Assembly: GCF_014137855.1 (NCBI RefSeq)
Contig: NZ_JACGWT010000003.1
Coordinates: 372,001-436,000, forward strand
DNA: 64,000 nt
DNA from: Microlunatus kandeliicorticis
Lineage (GTDB): Bacteria > Actinomycetota > Actinomycetes > Propionibacteriales > Propionibacteriaceae
Reading direction: 5' to 3'
The notes under the pieces were generated by a model that ran no database searches, was not told the origin of the DNA, and was given only the letters and a program-made list of their open reading frames with translations. The translations under genes were made by a program, and so were the position numbers. Shown piece after piece: positions 8,617 through 17,888 of the stretch. Position 1 is the first letter of the stretch. The number at the start of each line of letters is the position of its first letter.

Positions 8617-9546
8617 TCAGCGGCCGAGGAGCTCGAGGGCGATGCCGTCGAGGATGTCGGACTCGCTGACCAGCAGGGCGTCGGCGTCGACCCGTGCGGC
8701 CACCCGGGTGGCGATCAGGGTGCCGGCGGTGATGACGTCGGCGCGGCCGGGATGCATCGAGGGCAGCGTCCGGATCTGGTCGGCGGTGGAGACCCGCAGC
8801 CGGTCGAACAGGCCGGTCAGCTGGTCCCGGCTGATCCGCGCCCCGTGGACGAGGCTGCGGTCGTAGGCGGGCAGCCCGAGCGCGACCCCGGCCAGCGTGG
8901 TGGCGGTCCCGGCCACCCCGATCCAGCTCCGGACCGGGTTGAGGTCGACCGGGCTGCGGTCGAGCAGGCCGTCGACGAACGCCGTCGCGCGGGCGAGATC
9001 GTCGGCGGTCGGCGGGTCGGCGGTCCAGAACCGCTCGGTCACCCGGACCGAGCCCATGTCGAGCGAGACCGCGGCGTGCACGCCGTGCTCGCGGTCGCCG
9101 ACGATCAGCTCGGTCGACCCGCCGCCGATGTCCATCACCAGCACCGGCTCGGCGTCGGACGGTGCCCCGGTCAGTGCCCCGCGGAACGACAACCGGGCCT
9201 CGGTGTCGCCGCTGATCACGTCGGGGCCGACCCCGAGCCGCCGGACGATGCCGGCGGCGAAGGCGTCGCGGTTGCGGACGTCGCGGGTCGCCGAGGTGGC
9301 GACGAACCGGATCCGCTCCGGCCCCACCCCGGCCGTGGTGATCGCCTCGGCGTAGCCGTCGACCGCGGCGAAGGTACGGGCCAGCGCGTCCGGGTGCAGC
9401 TCGCCGGTGGCGTCGACGCCCTGGCCGAGCCGGACGATCTCGGTCCGGCGGTCGAGCTCGTGCAGCCCGCCGTCGGGACCGGTCTCGGCGATCAGCAGCC
9501 GGATCGAGTTGGTGCCGCAGTCGATGGCGGCCACCCGGTCGGTCAT
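8617..9546 (-). CDS. ppx: exopolyphosphatase, Ppx/GppA family
   Basis: A 309-residue protein of the sugar kinase/actin ATPase fold. AIDCGTNSIRLLI near the N-terminus is the phosphate-1 loop, SATRD follows, and DIGGGSTEL (about 139-147) is the phosphate-2 loop that binds polyphosphate or pppGpp. It lacks the long C-terminal HD domain of E. coli Ppx, as is typical of the shorter actinobacterial forms. The ATG overlaps the stop codon of the DUF501 gene (ATGA), implying translational coupling. The same eno-ftsB-DUF501-ppx order is known from mycobacteria. Confidence 0.9.
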   Translation of the reverse strand: MTDRVAAIDCGTNSIRLLIAETGPDGGLHELDRRTEIVRLGQGVDATGELHPDALARTFAAVDGYAEAITTAGVGPERIRFVATSATRDVRNRDAFAAGIVRRLGVGPDVISGDTEARLSFRGALTGAPSDAEPVLVMDIGGGSTELIVGDREHGVHAAVSLDMGSVRVTERFWTADPPTADDLARATAFVDGLLDRSPVDLNPVRSWIGVAGTATTLAGVALGLPAYDRSLVHGARISRDQLTGLFDRLRVSTADQIRTLPSMHPGRADVITAGTLIATRVAARVDADALLVSESDILDGIALELLGR

Positions 9547-10109
9547 CGGTCTCCCCCGTCGGTCTGCTGGTCGGTGTGCTGGTCGGTGTGCTGGTCGGTC
9601 TGCTGGTCGGTGAGACACGGCGGCGACCAGAACGCACCGATCCGGTCGAGCGCCTCGTCGCCGACCGGGTTGACCCCGCGGCCGGCGGCCAGGGCGTGCC
9701 CGACCAGTGCGTGCAGGCACTTCACCCGGTCGGGCATCCCGCCCGCGCTGACGCCGTCGATCTCGGGCACCGGGTCGCCGTCCAGCGCACGGCCGAGCGC
9801 CGCCCGGTCGTCGAGGTAGGCCCGGTGCGCGGCGCGGTAACCCCCGGCCAGCTCGGGGTCGGTGCGGAGCCGCTCGGTGAGCTCGGTCATCAGACCGGAC
9901 GCCTCCAGCCGCGAGCACCCGGCGACCGCGTGCGGGCAGGTCAGGTAGTAGGTGGTCGGGAACGGGGTGCCGTCGGGCAGCCGAGGGGCGGTGGCCACCA
10001 CCCCGGGCCGGCCGCAGGGGCACCGCCAGGCGACGCCAGCCGTGCCGCGGGCCGGTCGGCGCAGCTGCCGGCCGAGGGTCTCGAGGTCGGCGGGGGTCAC
10101 GGGTTCCAC
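9543..10109 (-). CDS. DUF501 domain protein
   Basis: A 188-residue cytoplasmic protein matching the DUF501 family: paired Cys motifs CPCGRPGV and YYLTCPHAV, and DRVKCLHALVGHALA near residue 130, with Cys/His residues that could bind a metal. The function is unknown, but the family nearly always sits between ftsB/divIC and ppx. The C-terminal tail TDQQTDQHTDQHTDQQTDGG comes from a 12-bp tandem repeat and is probably unstructured. A second in-frame GTG at 10100 is an equally possible start. Confidence 0.85.
   Translation of the reverse strand: MEPVTPADLETLGRQLRRPARGTAGVAWRCPCGRPGVVATAPRLPDGTPFPTTYYLTCPHAVAGCSRLEASGLMTELTERLRTDPELAGGYRAAHRAYLDDRAALGRALDGDPVPEIDGVSAGGMPDRVKCLHALVGHALAAGRGVNPVGDEALDRIGAFWSPPCLTDQQTDQHTDQHTDQQTDGGDR
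9563..9610. repeat. four tandem 12-bp repeats inside the DUF501 gene
   Basis: Four consecutive 12-mers (T[CG]TGCTGGTCGG) encode the TDQQ/TDQH tail of the DUF501 protein. The unit length is a multiple of three, so copy-number changes would keep the frame and shift only the tail length before the coupled ppx start. Confidence 0.85.
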
Positions 10110-10134
10110 GGGGCGGCAGTCTTCCAGAGCCGCC

Positions 10135-10827
10135 TCAGCGCTTGGGCGTGCTCTTCTCGGTGATCGTCGGTGCCGCGGTCGGCTTGGCCGGCGGGGCGTC
10201 GGCGGTCTTCACCGAGCCCCACAGGTCGTCCCACCAGGGCTTCGGTGCCGGCGGCGGCTGGTCGGCCCCGCTCGGGGCGGTGTTCGCGCCGACCGGGACG
10301 CCGTCCGGGCCGATCACGTGATAGCCGGTCTCCCCCGGCACGACCCACCCGAGCCGCGCCCGTGCCTGGGTCTTGACGTAGTCGGGGTCGTTCCACCGGG
10401 TCAGCTGCGACTGGAGCTGGCCGATCTGCTGCTCTCGCTGGGCGATCTCCACCTGGGTGGCCGCGATCTCGTGGCGCTGGGAGAGGTAGATCCGCAGCGA
10501 CGACGCGTACGAGATCACCAGCACCAGCAGCACCACGGTGAGCGCGATGGCCCGGGTGGTCAGGCTCGACCGGCGTCGCAGCGCGTCGAGCATCCGGGTC
10601 TCGGCGACCGTGGCCGGCTGCCCCGGCCGCGACCCGGCCGCGGAGGCGACCGTCGGCGTCGGCTCGGTCCTGGTCGCCGCCGGGCTCGTGCCGGTCGGCT
10701 CGGACGCCGGTCCGGACGTCCGGGGCCCCCGGCCGCCCGCCCGGGGGCGTCGGGTGCCGGTGGCCGCGCCGCGTCCGCCGCGACCCGGCCCGGACCCGGG
10801 GCGGGAGGGAGATCGTCGGGTCGGCAT
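10135..10827 (-). CDS. septum formation initiator, FtsB/DivIC family
   Basis: A 230-residue bitopic protein. About 115 cytoplasmic residues rich in Arg, Gly, Pro and Thr are followed by one transmembrane helix (IALTVVLLVLVISYASSL), a coiled coil (about 140-170, EIAATQVEIAQREQQIGQLQ) and the conserved FtsB end DPDYVKTQARARLGWVVPGE. FtsB-like proteins bridge FtsL and FtsQ in the divisome. The ATG has CAGGAG eight bases upstream. The 35-residue C-terminus beyond the domain is Pro/Ala-rich. It lies between eno and DUF501 and is transcribed with them. Confidence 0.88.
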   Translation of the reverse strand: MPTRRSPSRPGSGPGRGGRGAATGTRRPRAGGRGPRTSGPASEPTGTSPAATRTEPTPTVASAAGSRPGQPATVAETRMLDALRRRSSLTTRAIALTVVLLVLVISYASSLRIYLSQRHEIAATQVEIAQREQQIGQLQSQLTRWNDPDYVKTQARARLGWVVPGETGYHVIGPDGVPVGANTAPSGADQPPPAPKPWWDDLWGSVKTADAPPAKPTAAPTITEKSTPKR

Positions 10828-10915
10828 CGGCGGCTCCTGCTCTCGGATCGGGCGGGTCGGGACGGTCGGGGCTGGGGCGGTCGGGAGGGGCGGTCGGGGC
10901 TGGTGCCTCAGCCGG

Positions 10916-12714
<1,799 letters not shown>

Positions 12715-13758
12715 ATGACCTGGAGCACCAGATCCACCCGCCAGCTCGGTCTCGCCAGCCTCGGCCTGGCGACCGCCGGCCTCGCCGCCGCGAGCTGGGC
12801 GGTGGCGCCGACCGCGAGCAGTGCGGCCACCACTCCGAACCGGACGGCCTCGTCCGCCGCGACCGCCTGCACGGTCGACAGCGGTGCCCGGAAGGTCCCC
12901 GGCGCGCACGCCAAGGACCCGAACACCCTGAGCGCGGCCGCCACCGCGGCGGTGGAGGCCAAGGCCCGCGACCGGGCCGCGGCCCGGGGTCTGACGCCGA
13001 ACGCGTCCGGCGCGCTGGCCCGGACCCCGCGCTCGGCGCCGACCTTCGAGCGGGCCACCGCGAAGCGGGCCTTCACCAGCACCACCATCTCGGTCTACTG
13101 GCACGTCATCACCAACGGCAGCGCGGGCAAGCTGAGCAGCACCGCGATCAGCAAGCAGATCACCGTGCTCAACAACGCCTACGCGCCGGCCGGGTTCAGC
13201 TTCAAGCTGGTCCGCACCGACACCACCACCAACGCCGACTGGTTCGACACCACCGGTCCCACCGGGGGCACCGATGGCGACGCCGCGGACGCCAAGGCGA
13301 TGAAGACCAAGCTGCACGTCGGGACGAAGTCGGACCTCAACATCTACTCGGTGGCCTTCTCCGACGGCACCCTCGGCTACTCGAGCTTCCCGTTCGCCGG
13401 GTCGCTGGCCCTCGACGGCGACGTGATCGACTACCGGAGCCTGCCGGGCGGCAGCTACACCGACTACAACCAGGGCGACACCGCGACCCACGAGATCGGG
13501 CACTGGATGGGGCTCTACCACACCTTCCAGGGCGGGTGCAGCGACACGAAGGGCGACTACGTCTCCGACACCGCCGCCGAGGCGAGCCCCGCCTACGAGT
13601 GCGACACCAGCCGCAACACCTGCGCGAAGCTGCCCGGCAACGACCCGGTGACCAACTTCATGGACTACACCCCGGACGCCTGCATGAACCACTTCACCGC
13701 GGGCCAGAACACCCGGATGCAGAACATGTGGCTGACCTACCGCAAGAGCCAGGCCTGA
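12715..13758 (+). CDS. secreted zinc metalloprotease, pappalysin (M43)-like
   Basis: A 347-residue secreted protein. The signal peptide (STRQLGLASLGLATAGLAAA) ends near AVAPTASSAA; a propeptide-like segment follows up to about residue 110. The catalytic motif HEIGHWMGLYH at about residue 259 gives the HExxHxxGxxH zinc site, and NFMDYTPDAC supplies the met-turn typical of M43 cytophagalysin/pappalysin peptidases. Several Cys residues near the site (GGCSDT, YECDTSRNTCA, DACMNHF) probably form disulfides. The ATG at 12715 has AAGGAA just upstream. A strong hairpin follows the gene, so it is likely a single transcript. Confidence 0.9.
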   Translation: MTWSTRSTRQLGLASLGLATAGLAAASWAVAPTASSAATTPNRTASSAATACTVDSGARKVPGAHAKDPNTLSAAATAAVEAKARDRAAARGLTPNASGALARTPRSAPTFERATAKRAFTSTTISVYWHVITNGSAGKLSSTAISKQITVLNNAYAPAGFSFKLVRTDTTTNADWFDTTGPTGGTDGDAADAKAMKTKLHVGTKSDLNIYSVAFSDGTLGYSSFPFAGSLALDGDVIDYRSLPGGSYTDYNQGDTATHEIGHWMGLYHTFQGGCSDTKGDYVSDTAAEASPAYECDTSRNTCAKLPGNDPVTNFMDYTPDACMNHFTAGQNTRMQNMWLTYRKSQA

Positions 13759-13778
13759 GCGACCCGGCACGACCGACG

Positions 13779-13827
13779 GCGCCCCGCCCCGCACCGCGTC
13801 CACCGGACCGGTGCGGGAGCGGGGCGC
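13779..13827 (+). terminator. hairpin downstream of the zinc protease gene
   Basis: GCGCCCCG (13779-13786) pairs with CGGGGCGC (13820-13827), and GCACCG (13791-13796) pairs with CGGTGC (13809-13814), giving a long interrupted stem 20 bases past the stop codon. There is no U-tract. Confidence 0.65.
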
Positions 13828-14016
13828 TCGCCGTTCCGGCCGGTTGCCGGGGCGGGAACAATAGGGCCCGGCTCGTCCGACTCGTCCTCGGGCCCGCGCC
13901 CCGCGCGGTGCCCGCCTGCTCGTCCCTGGGGGTCCGCCATCAGCACGCCCGCACCCACGTCCGCTCCTGATACTGCCATCGACGCCGGGGCGCCGTCCGC
14001 CCGCGAACGGCAGCCG

Positions 14017-15663
14017 GTGCTGCTCACCGTCGACGACGACCCGTCGGTCTCCCGGGCCGTCGCCCGTGACCTGCGCCGGCGGTACGGCTCCGAGTACCGG
14101 GTGGTGCGCGCGGACTCCGGTCCCGACGCCCTCGACGCGCTCCGCGAGATCGGCCGGCGCGGGGGCCGGGTCGCGGTGATCCTGGCCGACTACCGGATGC
14201 CGGTGATGAACGGCATCGACTTCCTGGAGCAGGCGATGGACCTGTTCCCCCGGGCCCGCCGGGTGCTGCTGACCGCCTACGCCGACACCGAGGCCGCGAT
14301 CGACGCGATCAACCTGGTCGACGTCGACCACTACCTGCTCAAGCCGTGGCAGCCACCGGAGGAGAAGCTCTACCCGGTCATCGACGAGCTGATCGCCGGC
14401 TGGCTGGCCAGCCCCGACCCGGCGGCCGGCGAGACCCGGGTGGTCGGGCACCACTGGTCGAGCCGCTCCTACGAGGTGCGCGACTTCCTGGCCCGCAACC
14501 AGGTCCCCTACCGCTGGTTCGCCGCCGACGAACCGGACGGCGCCCGGCTGCTCGCGGTGGCCGAGGCCGATCCGGCCGCGATCCCGGTGGTGCTCACCCC
14601 GGACGGCCGGGTGTTCACCGACCCCGACCTCACCGAGCTCGCCGCCGCCGTGGGGCTGCAGACCACCCCGACGGCCGAGCTGTACGACGTGGTCATCGTC
14701 GGCGCCGGCCCGGCCGGGCTGGGAGCAGCGGTGTACGGCGCCTCGGAGGGTCTGCGGACCATGCTGGTCGAGCGCCGGGCGACCGGCGGCCAGGCCGGGC
14801 AGAGCTCGCGGATCGAGAACTACCTGGGCTTCCCCGACGGCATCTCCGGCGCCCAGCTGACCGACCGCGCCCGCCGGCAGGCGGTCCGCTTCGGGACCGA
14901 GATCGTCAGCGCGCAGCCGGTGACCGGGCTCGAGGTGACCGGCCCGACCAAGACCCTCACCCTCGGCGACGGCAGCCAGGTCCAGGCCCGTGCGGTGGTG
15001 CTGGCCACCGGTGTCGCCTACCGCCAGCACGAGGCCACCGGGCTCGCCGGTCTGGTCGGCCGCGGCGTCTACTACGGCTCGGCCGCGACCGAGGCCGAGG
15101 CCTGCGCCGGCCAGCACGTGGTGGTGGTCGGCGGGGCCAACTCGGCCGGCCAGGCCGCGGTGTTCTTCTCCCGGCACGCCAGCCGGGTCACCCTGGCCGT
15201 CCGCGGGCCCGACCTGGCCGCGTCGATGTCGAGCTACCTGATCGACCAGATCGCCGCGATCGACACCATCGAGGTGCGCACCTGCACCACCGTGGTCGAG
15301 TGCTGCGGCGACGAGCACCTCGACTCGGTCACACTGCTCGACGCCAACACCGGCGAGAGCACCGAGGTGCCGGCCAGCCACGTGTTCGTGTTCATCGGCG
15401 CCGTCCCCTCGACCGAGTGGCTGCCCGAGCGGGTCGTCCGCGACCCCCGCGGGTTCGTGCTCACCGGTCCGGACCTGGTCCACGACGGTCGGCGACCGGC
15501 CGGCTGGGCGCTCGACCGTGACCCGTACGTGCTCGAGTCGAGCGTGCCGGGGCTGTTCGTGGCCGGCGACGTCCGGGCCGCCTCGGTCAAGCGGGTGGCC
15601 TCGGCGGTCGGTGAGGGCGCGCTGGCCATCACGCTCGTCCACGAGTACCTGGCCCGGCACTGA
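14017..15663 (+). CDS. response-regulator receiver fused to thioredoxin-reductase-like flavoprotein
   Basis: A 548-residue two-part protein. Residues 1-130 are a receiver domain (acidic LLTVDDDPS, phosphoacceptor Asp58 in ILADYRMPVMNG, then LLTAYAD and LKPW). After a thioredoxin-fold-like linker (VVGHHWSSRSYEVRDFL), a two-dinucleotide-domain oxidoreductase starts at DVVIVGAGPAGLGAAV (about 224) with an NAD(P)H site VVVVGGANSAGQAAVF. I see no CxxC redox motif, so it is not a standard thioredoxin reductase. GTG at 14017 is the first ordinary start, but it leaves almost nothing before the receiver; the reading frame continues upstream to an ATC at 13939 in ideal context (see findings). It precedes the histidine kinase. 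Confidence 0.85.
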   Translation: MLLTVDDDPSVSRAVARDLRRRYGSEYRVVRADSGPDALDALREIGRRGGRVAVILADYRMPVMNGIDFLEQAMDLFPRARRVLLTAYADTEAAIDAINLVDVDHYLLKPWQPPEEKLYPVIDELIAGWLASPDPAAGETRVVGHHWSSRSYEVRDFLARNQVPYRWFAADEPDGARLLAVAEADPAAIPVVLTPDGRVFTDPDLTELAAAVGLQTTPTAELYDVVIVGAGPAGLGAAVYGASEGLRTMLVERRATGGQAGQSSRIENYLGFPDGISGAQLTDRARRQAVRFGTEIVSAQPVTGLEVTGPTKTLTLGDGSQVQARAVVLATGVAYRQHEATGLAGLVGRGVYYGSAATEAEACAGQHVVVVGGANSAGQAAVFFSRHASRVTLAVRGPDLAASMSSYLIDQIAAIDTIEVRTCTTVVECCGDEHLDSVTLLDANTGESTEVPASHVFVFIGAVPSTEWLPERVVRDPRGFVLTGPDLVHDGRRPAGWALDRDPYVLESSVPGLFVAGDVRAASVKRVASAVGEGALAITLVHEYLARH

Positions 15664-15763
15664 CATCCCGCCGGCCCCCTCGCCGGCCTCATGGTCGAGC
15701 GCGGCGGCGGTCGGCCGGGAAGAGCACCCCTCCCGCGGGTGTTGAATGGAGTGAGGAGATCTG

Positions 15764-17290
15764 ATGACCGACACCACCAGCACCGACACCACGAGCACCG
15801 ACACCACGAGCACCCCGCACGACGGCGAGGGCGGCGACCGCCTCACCCCGGAGCAGCTGCGCGAGCTGTTCCTGTTCGAGTCGCTCGACCCCGGGAAGCT
15901 CGACTGGATCGCCGCGAACGGTCACGTGGTGCACCGCGAGGCGGGCACCCGGATCTACTCCGAGGGCGAGCCGGCGACCTGCTTCTTCGTGCTCCTCGAG
16001 GGCACCCTGACCATGGCCCGTACGGTCGGCGGCAGCGAGCTCGAGCTGGTCCGGAGCAACCAGCGCGGCGTCTACCTCGGCGCGACCACGGCGTTCGTCC
16101 AGTCCGAGACGGTCCCGCCCTACCAGGGGTCGGCCAACGCCATCACCGACGTGACGCTGCTCGAGATCGACGCCCGCGCGTTCGGCGGCAAGATCCGCAC
16201 CTGGTTCCCGATGGCCATGCACCTGATGGAGGGCCTGCTGCTCGGGATGCGGCGGAGCAACGAGCGCGTCGCCGAGCGCGAGCGGCTGCTGGCCCTCGGC
16301 CGGCTGTCGGCCGGTCTGACCCACGAGCTCAACAACCCGGCGGCGGCCGCGGTCCGGGCCACCGCCAGCCTGCGCGAGCGGGTGGCCAAGATGCGCCGCA
16401 AGCTGGCGCACCTGGCCGGCGGACGGCTCTCGGCCGAGAGCCTGCGCAACCTGACCGACCTGCAGGAGCGGGCGGTCGAGAAGCTGGCCAAGGCCCCCAA
16501 GCTGACCCCGATGCAGGCCTCCGACGCCGAGGACGAGCTGACCGACTGGCTGGAGGACCACGGCCAGGACACCGGCTGGGAGCTGGCGCCGACGCTGGTC
16601 GCCTCGGGCATCACCCCGGACTGGCTGGAGGAGAACCTGATCGGCGCGCTGCCCGGGGAGAACCTCGGCGACGGCGTCCACTGGCTCGCCTACTCCCTCG
16701 AGACCGAGCTGCTGATGAACGAGATCGAGGACGCCACCGACCGGATCAGCTCGCTGGTCGACGCGGCCAAGCAGTACAGCCAGATGGACCGTGCTCCGCA
16801 CCAGGACATCGACGTCCACGACGGGCTCGACTCGACCCTGGTCATGCTCAGCGCGAAGCTGAAGAAGTTCGACATCATCGTGGCCAAGGAGTACGACCGG
16901 ACGCTGCCGTCGGTCCCCGCCTACCCGGGCGAGCTCAACCAGGTCTGGACGAACCTGATCGACAACGCCGTGCACGCGATCAAGGCGGCCCAGCAGGCCG
17001 GCGGCACCAAGGGCGGCACGCTGACCGTCCGGACCCGGCGCGACGAGGAGCACGAGTCGGTCGTGGTGGAGATCTGCGACACCGGTGTCGGGATCCCGGA
17101 CGAGGTGCGCGGCAAGATCTTCGAGCCGTTCTTCACCACCAAGCCGACCGGCGAGGGCACCGGGCTCGGGCTGGACATCAGCCACCGGATCGTCACCCAG
17201 CGGCACGGCGGCGAGCTCAGCGTCACCTCGGAGCCGGGCGACACCCGGTTCGCGGTCCGGCTGCCGCTCAAGGAGCCGGCCGAGATCTGA
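15764..17290 (+). CDS. histidine kinase with N-terminal cyclic-nucleotide-binding domain
   Basis: A 508-residue soluble protein. Residues 2-17 repeat TDTTS. About 30-150 form a Crp-like cNMP-binding barrel (LFLFESLDPGKLDWIA, GTRIYSEGEPATCFFVLLEG). The phospho-acceptor region is LGRLSAGLTHELNNPAAAA (His187), and the HATPase_c domain shows N (NLIDNAVHAIKAA), DTGVGIP, FEPFFTTK and GTGLGLDIS boxes. There are no membrane helices, so it senses a cytoplasmic signal. The ATG has GAGGAG upstream. The likely partner is the receiver-flavoprotein encoded 100 bases upstream; such kinase/receiver-reductase pairs recur in actinomycetes. Confidence 0.92.
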   Translation: MTDTTSTDTTSTDTTSTPHDGEGGDRLTPEQLRELFLFESLDPGKLDWIAANGHVVHREAGTRIYSEGEPATCFFVLLEGTLTMARTVGGSELELVRSNQRGVYLGATTAFVQSETVPPYQGSANAITDVTLLEIDARAFGGKIRTWFPMAMHLMEGLLLGMRRSNERVAERERLLALGRLSAGLTHELNNPAAAAVRATASLRERVAKMRRKLAHLAGGRLSAESLRNLTDLQERAVEKLAKAPKLTPMQASDAEDELTDWLEDHGQDTGWELAPTLVASGITPDWLEENLIGALPGENLGDGVHWLAYSLETELLMNEIEDATDRISSLVDAAKQYSQMDRAPHQDIDVHDGLDSTLVMLSAKLKKFDIIVAKEYDRTLPSVPAYPGELNQVWTNLIDNAVHAIKAAQQAGGTKGGTLTVRTRRDEEHESVVVEICDTGVGIPDEVRGKIFEPFFTTKPTGEGTGLGLDISHRIVTQRHGGELSVTSEPGDTRFAVRLPLKEPAEI

Positions 17291-17384
17291 GACCGGCGGC
17301 CAGGCGCGGCGCGCGTCGTCCGCCGTTTGTCGGGCGGGACGGCGGGTACCGGCCGGGTGACCATTCCATGACGGAAGGAGCACC

Positions 17385-17612
17385 ATGGCCACCGGAGAGA
17401 CCGGGTTCGAGGACGTCAGCTTTGATCTGATCAGCGTCCAGTACCACTCGCTCAAGGCCGGGCACGACTACGGGCAGTACGTCCGGGACGCCCGGAACGC
17501 CGGCCTCGAGGACGTCGCCTCGTTCTTCGAGGAGATGATGGCGCAGGACTCCGAGCGAGCCCGCCGCTGCCACGACTTCCTCACCCAGGTCGGCGGCACC
17601 CCGGGCAGCTGA
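17385..17612 (+). CDS. small conserved actinobacterial protein, function unknown
   Basis: A 75-residue acidic, mostly helical protein (FDLISVQYHSLKAGHDYGQY; FFEEMMAQDSERARRCHDFL). GGAAGGAG stands six bases before the ATG. I recall similar 65-75-residue proteins in other actinomycetes, often near redox-sensing kinases, but know no function. The His, Tyr and Cys residues in two helices would suit a small helical bundle, but that is speculative. It lies 94 bases after the histidine kinase gene and may share its transcript. Confidence 0.75.
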   Translation: MATGETGFEDVSFDLISVQYHSLKAGHDYGQYVRDARNAGLEDVASFFEEMMAQDSERARRCHDFLTQVGGTPGS

Positions 17613-17888
17613 GCCCGTTCAGCGTGGACGGCGGTGCAGCAGCGCGCCGACCGCCCCCGCGGACGACCGACGCAGCGTCCGACCGATTCGGCGCACGACC
17701 GACTAGCGCCGCCGGTTGCGCCGCGCCAAGCCAGGGTGACCGCGACATCCCTTCGGCCATGGGCTCACCCTGGGCCCGCCGGAGCTACCCGCCGTCGGGT
17801 TCGCCCCGGACCCGACCCGCACCGGCCGGCGCTGAACCCGGCCTGAGGTCGCCTCCCTCTCGCCGGCCGATCCCGGTTGGATGGGCCG

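Noticed and set aside
15664-15763. Separate small gene between the flavoprotein and kinase genes
   Set aside because: Only 100 bases; a plus frame through it has no ribosome binding site and runs in a shadow frame of the kinase gene.
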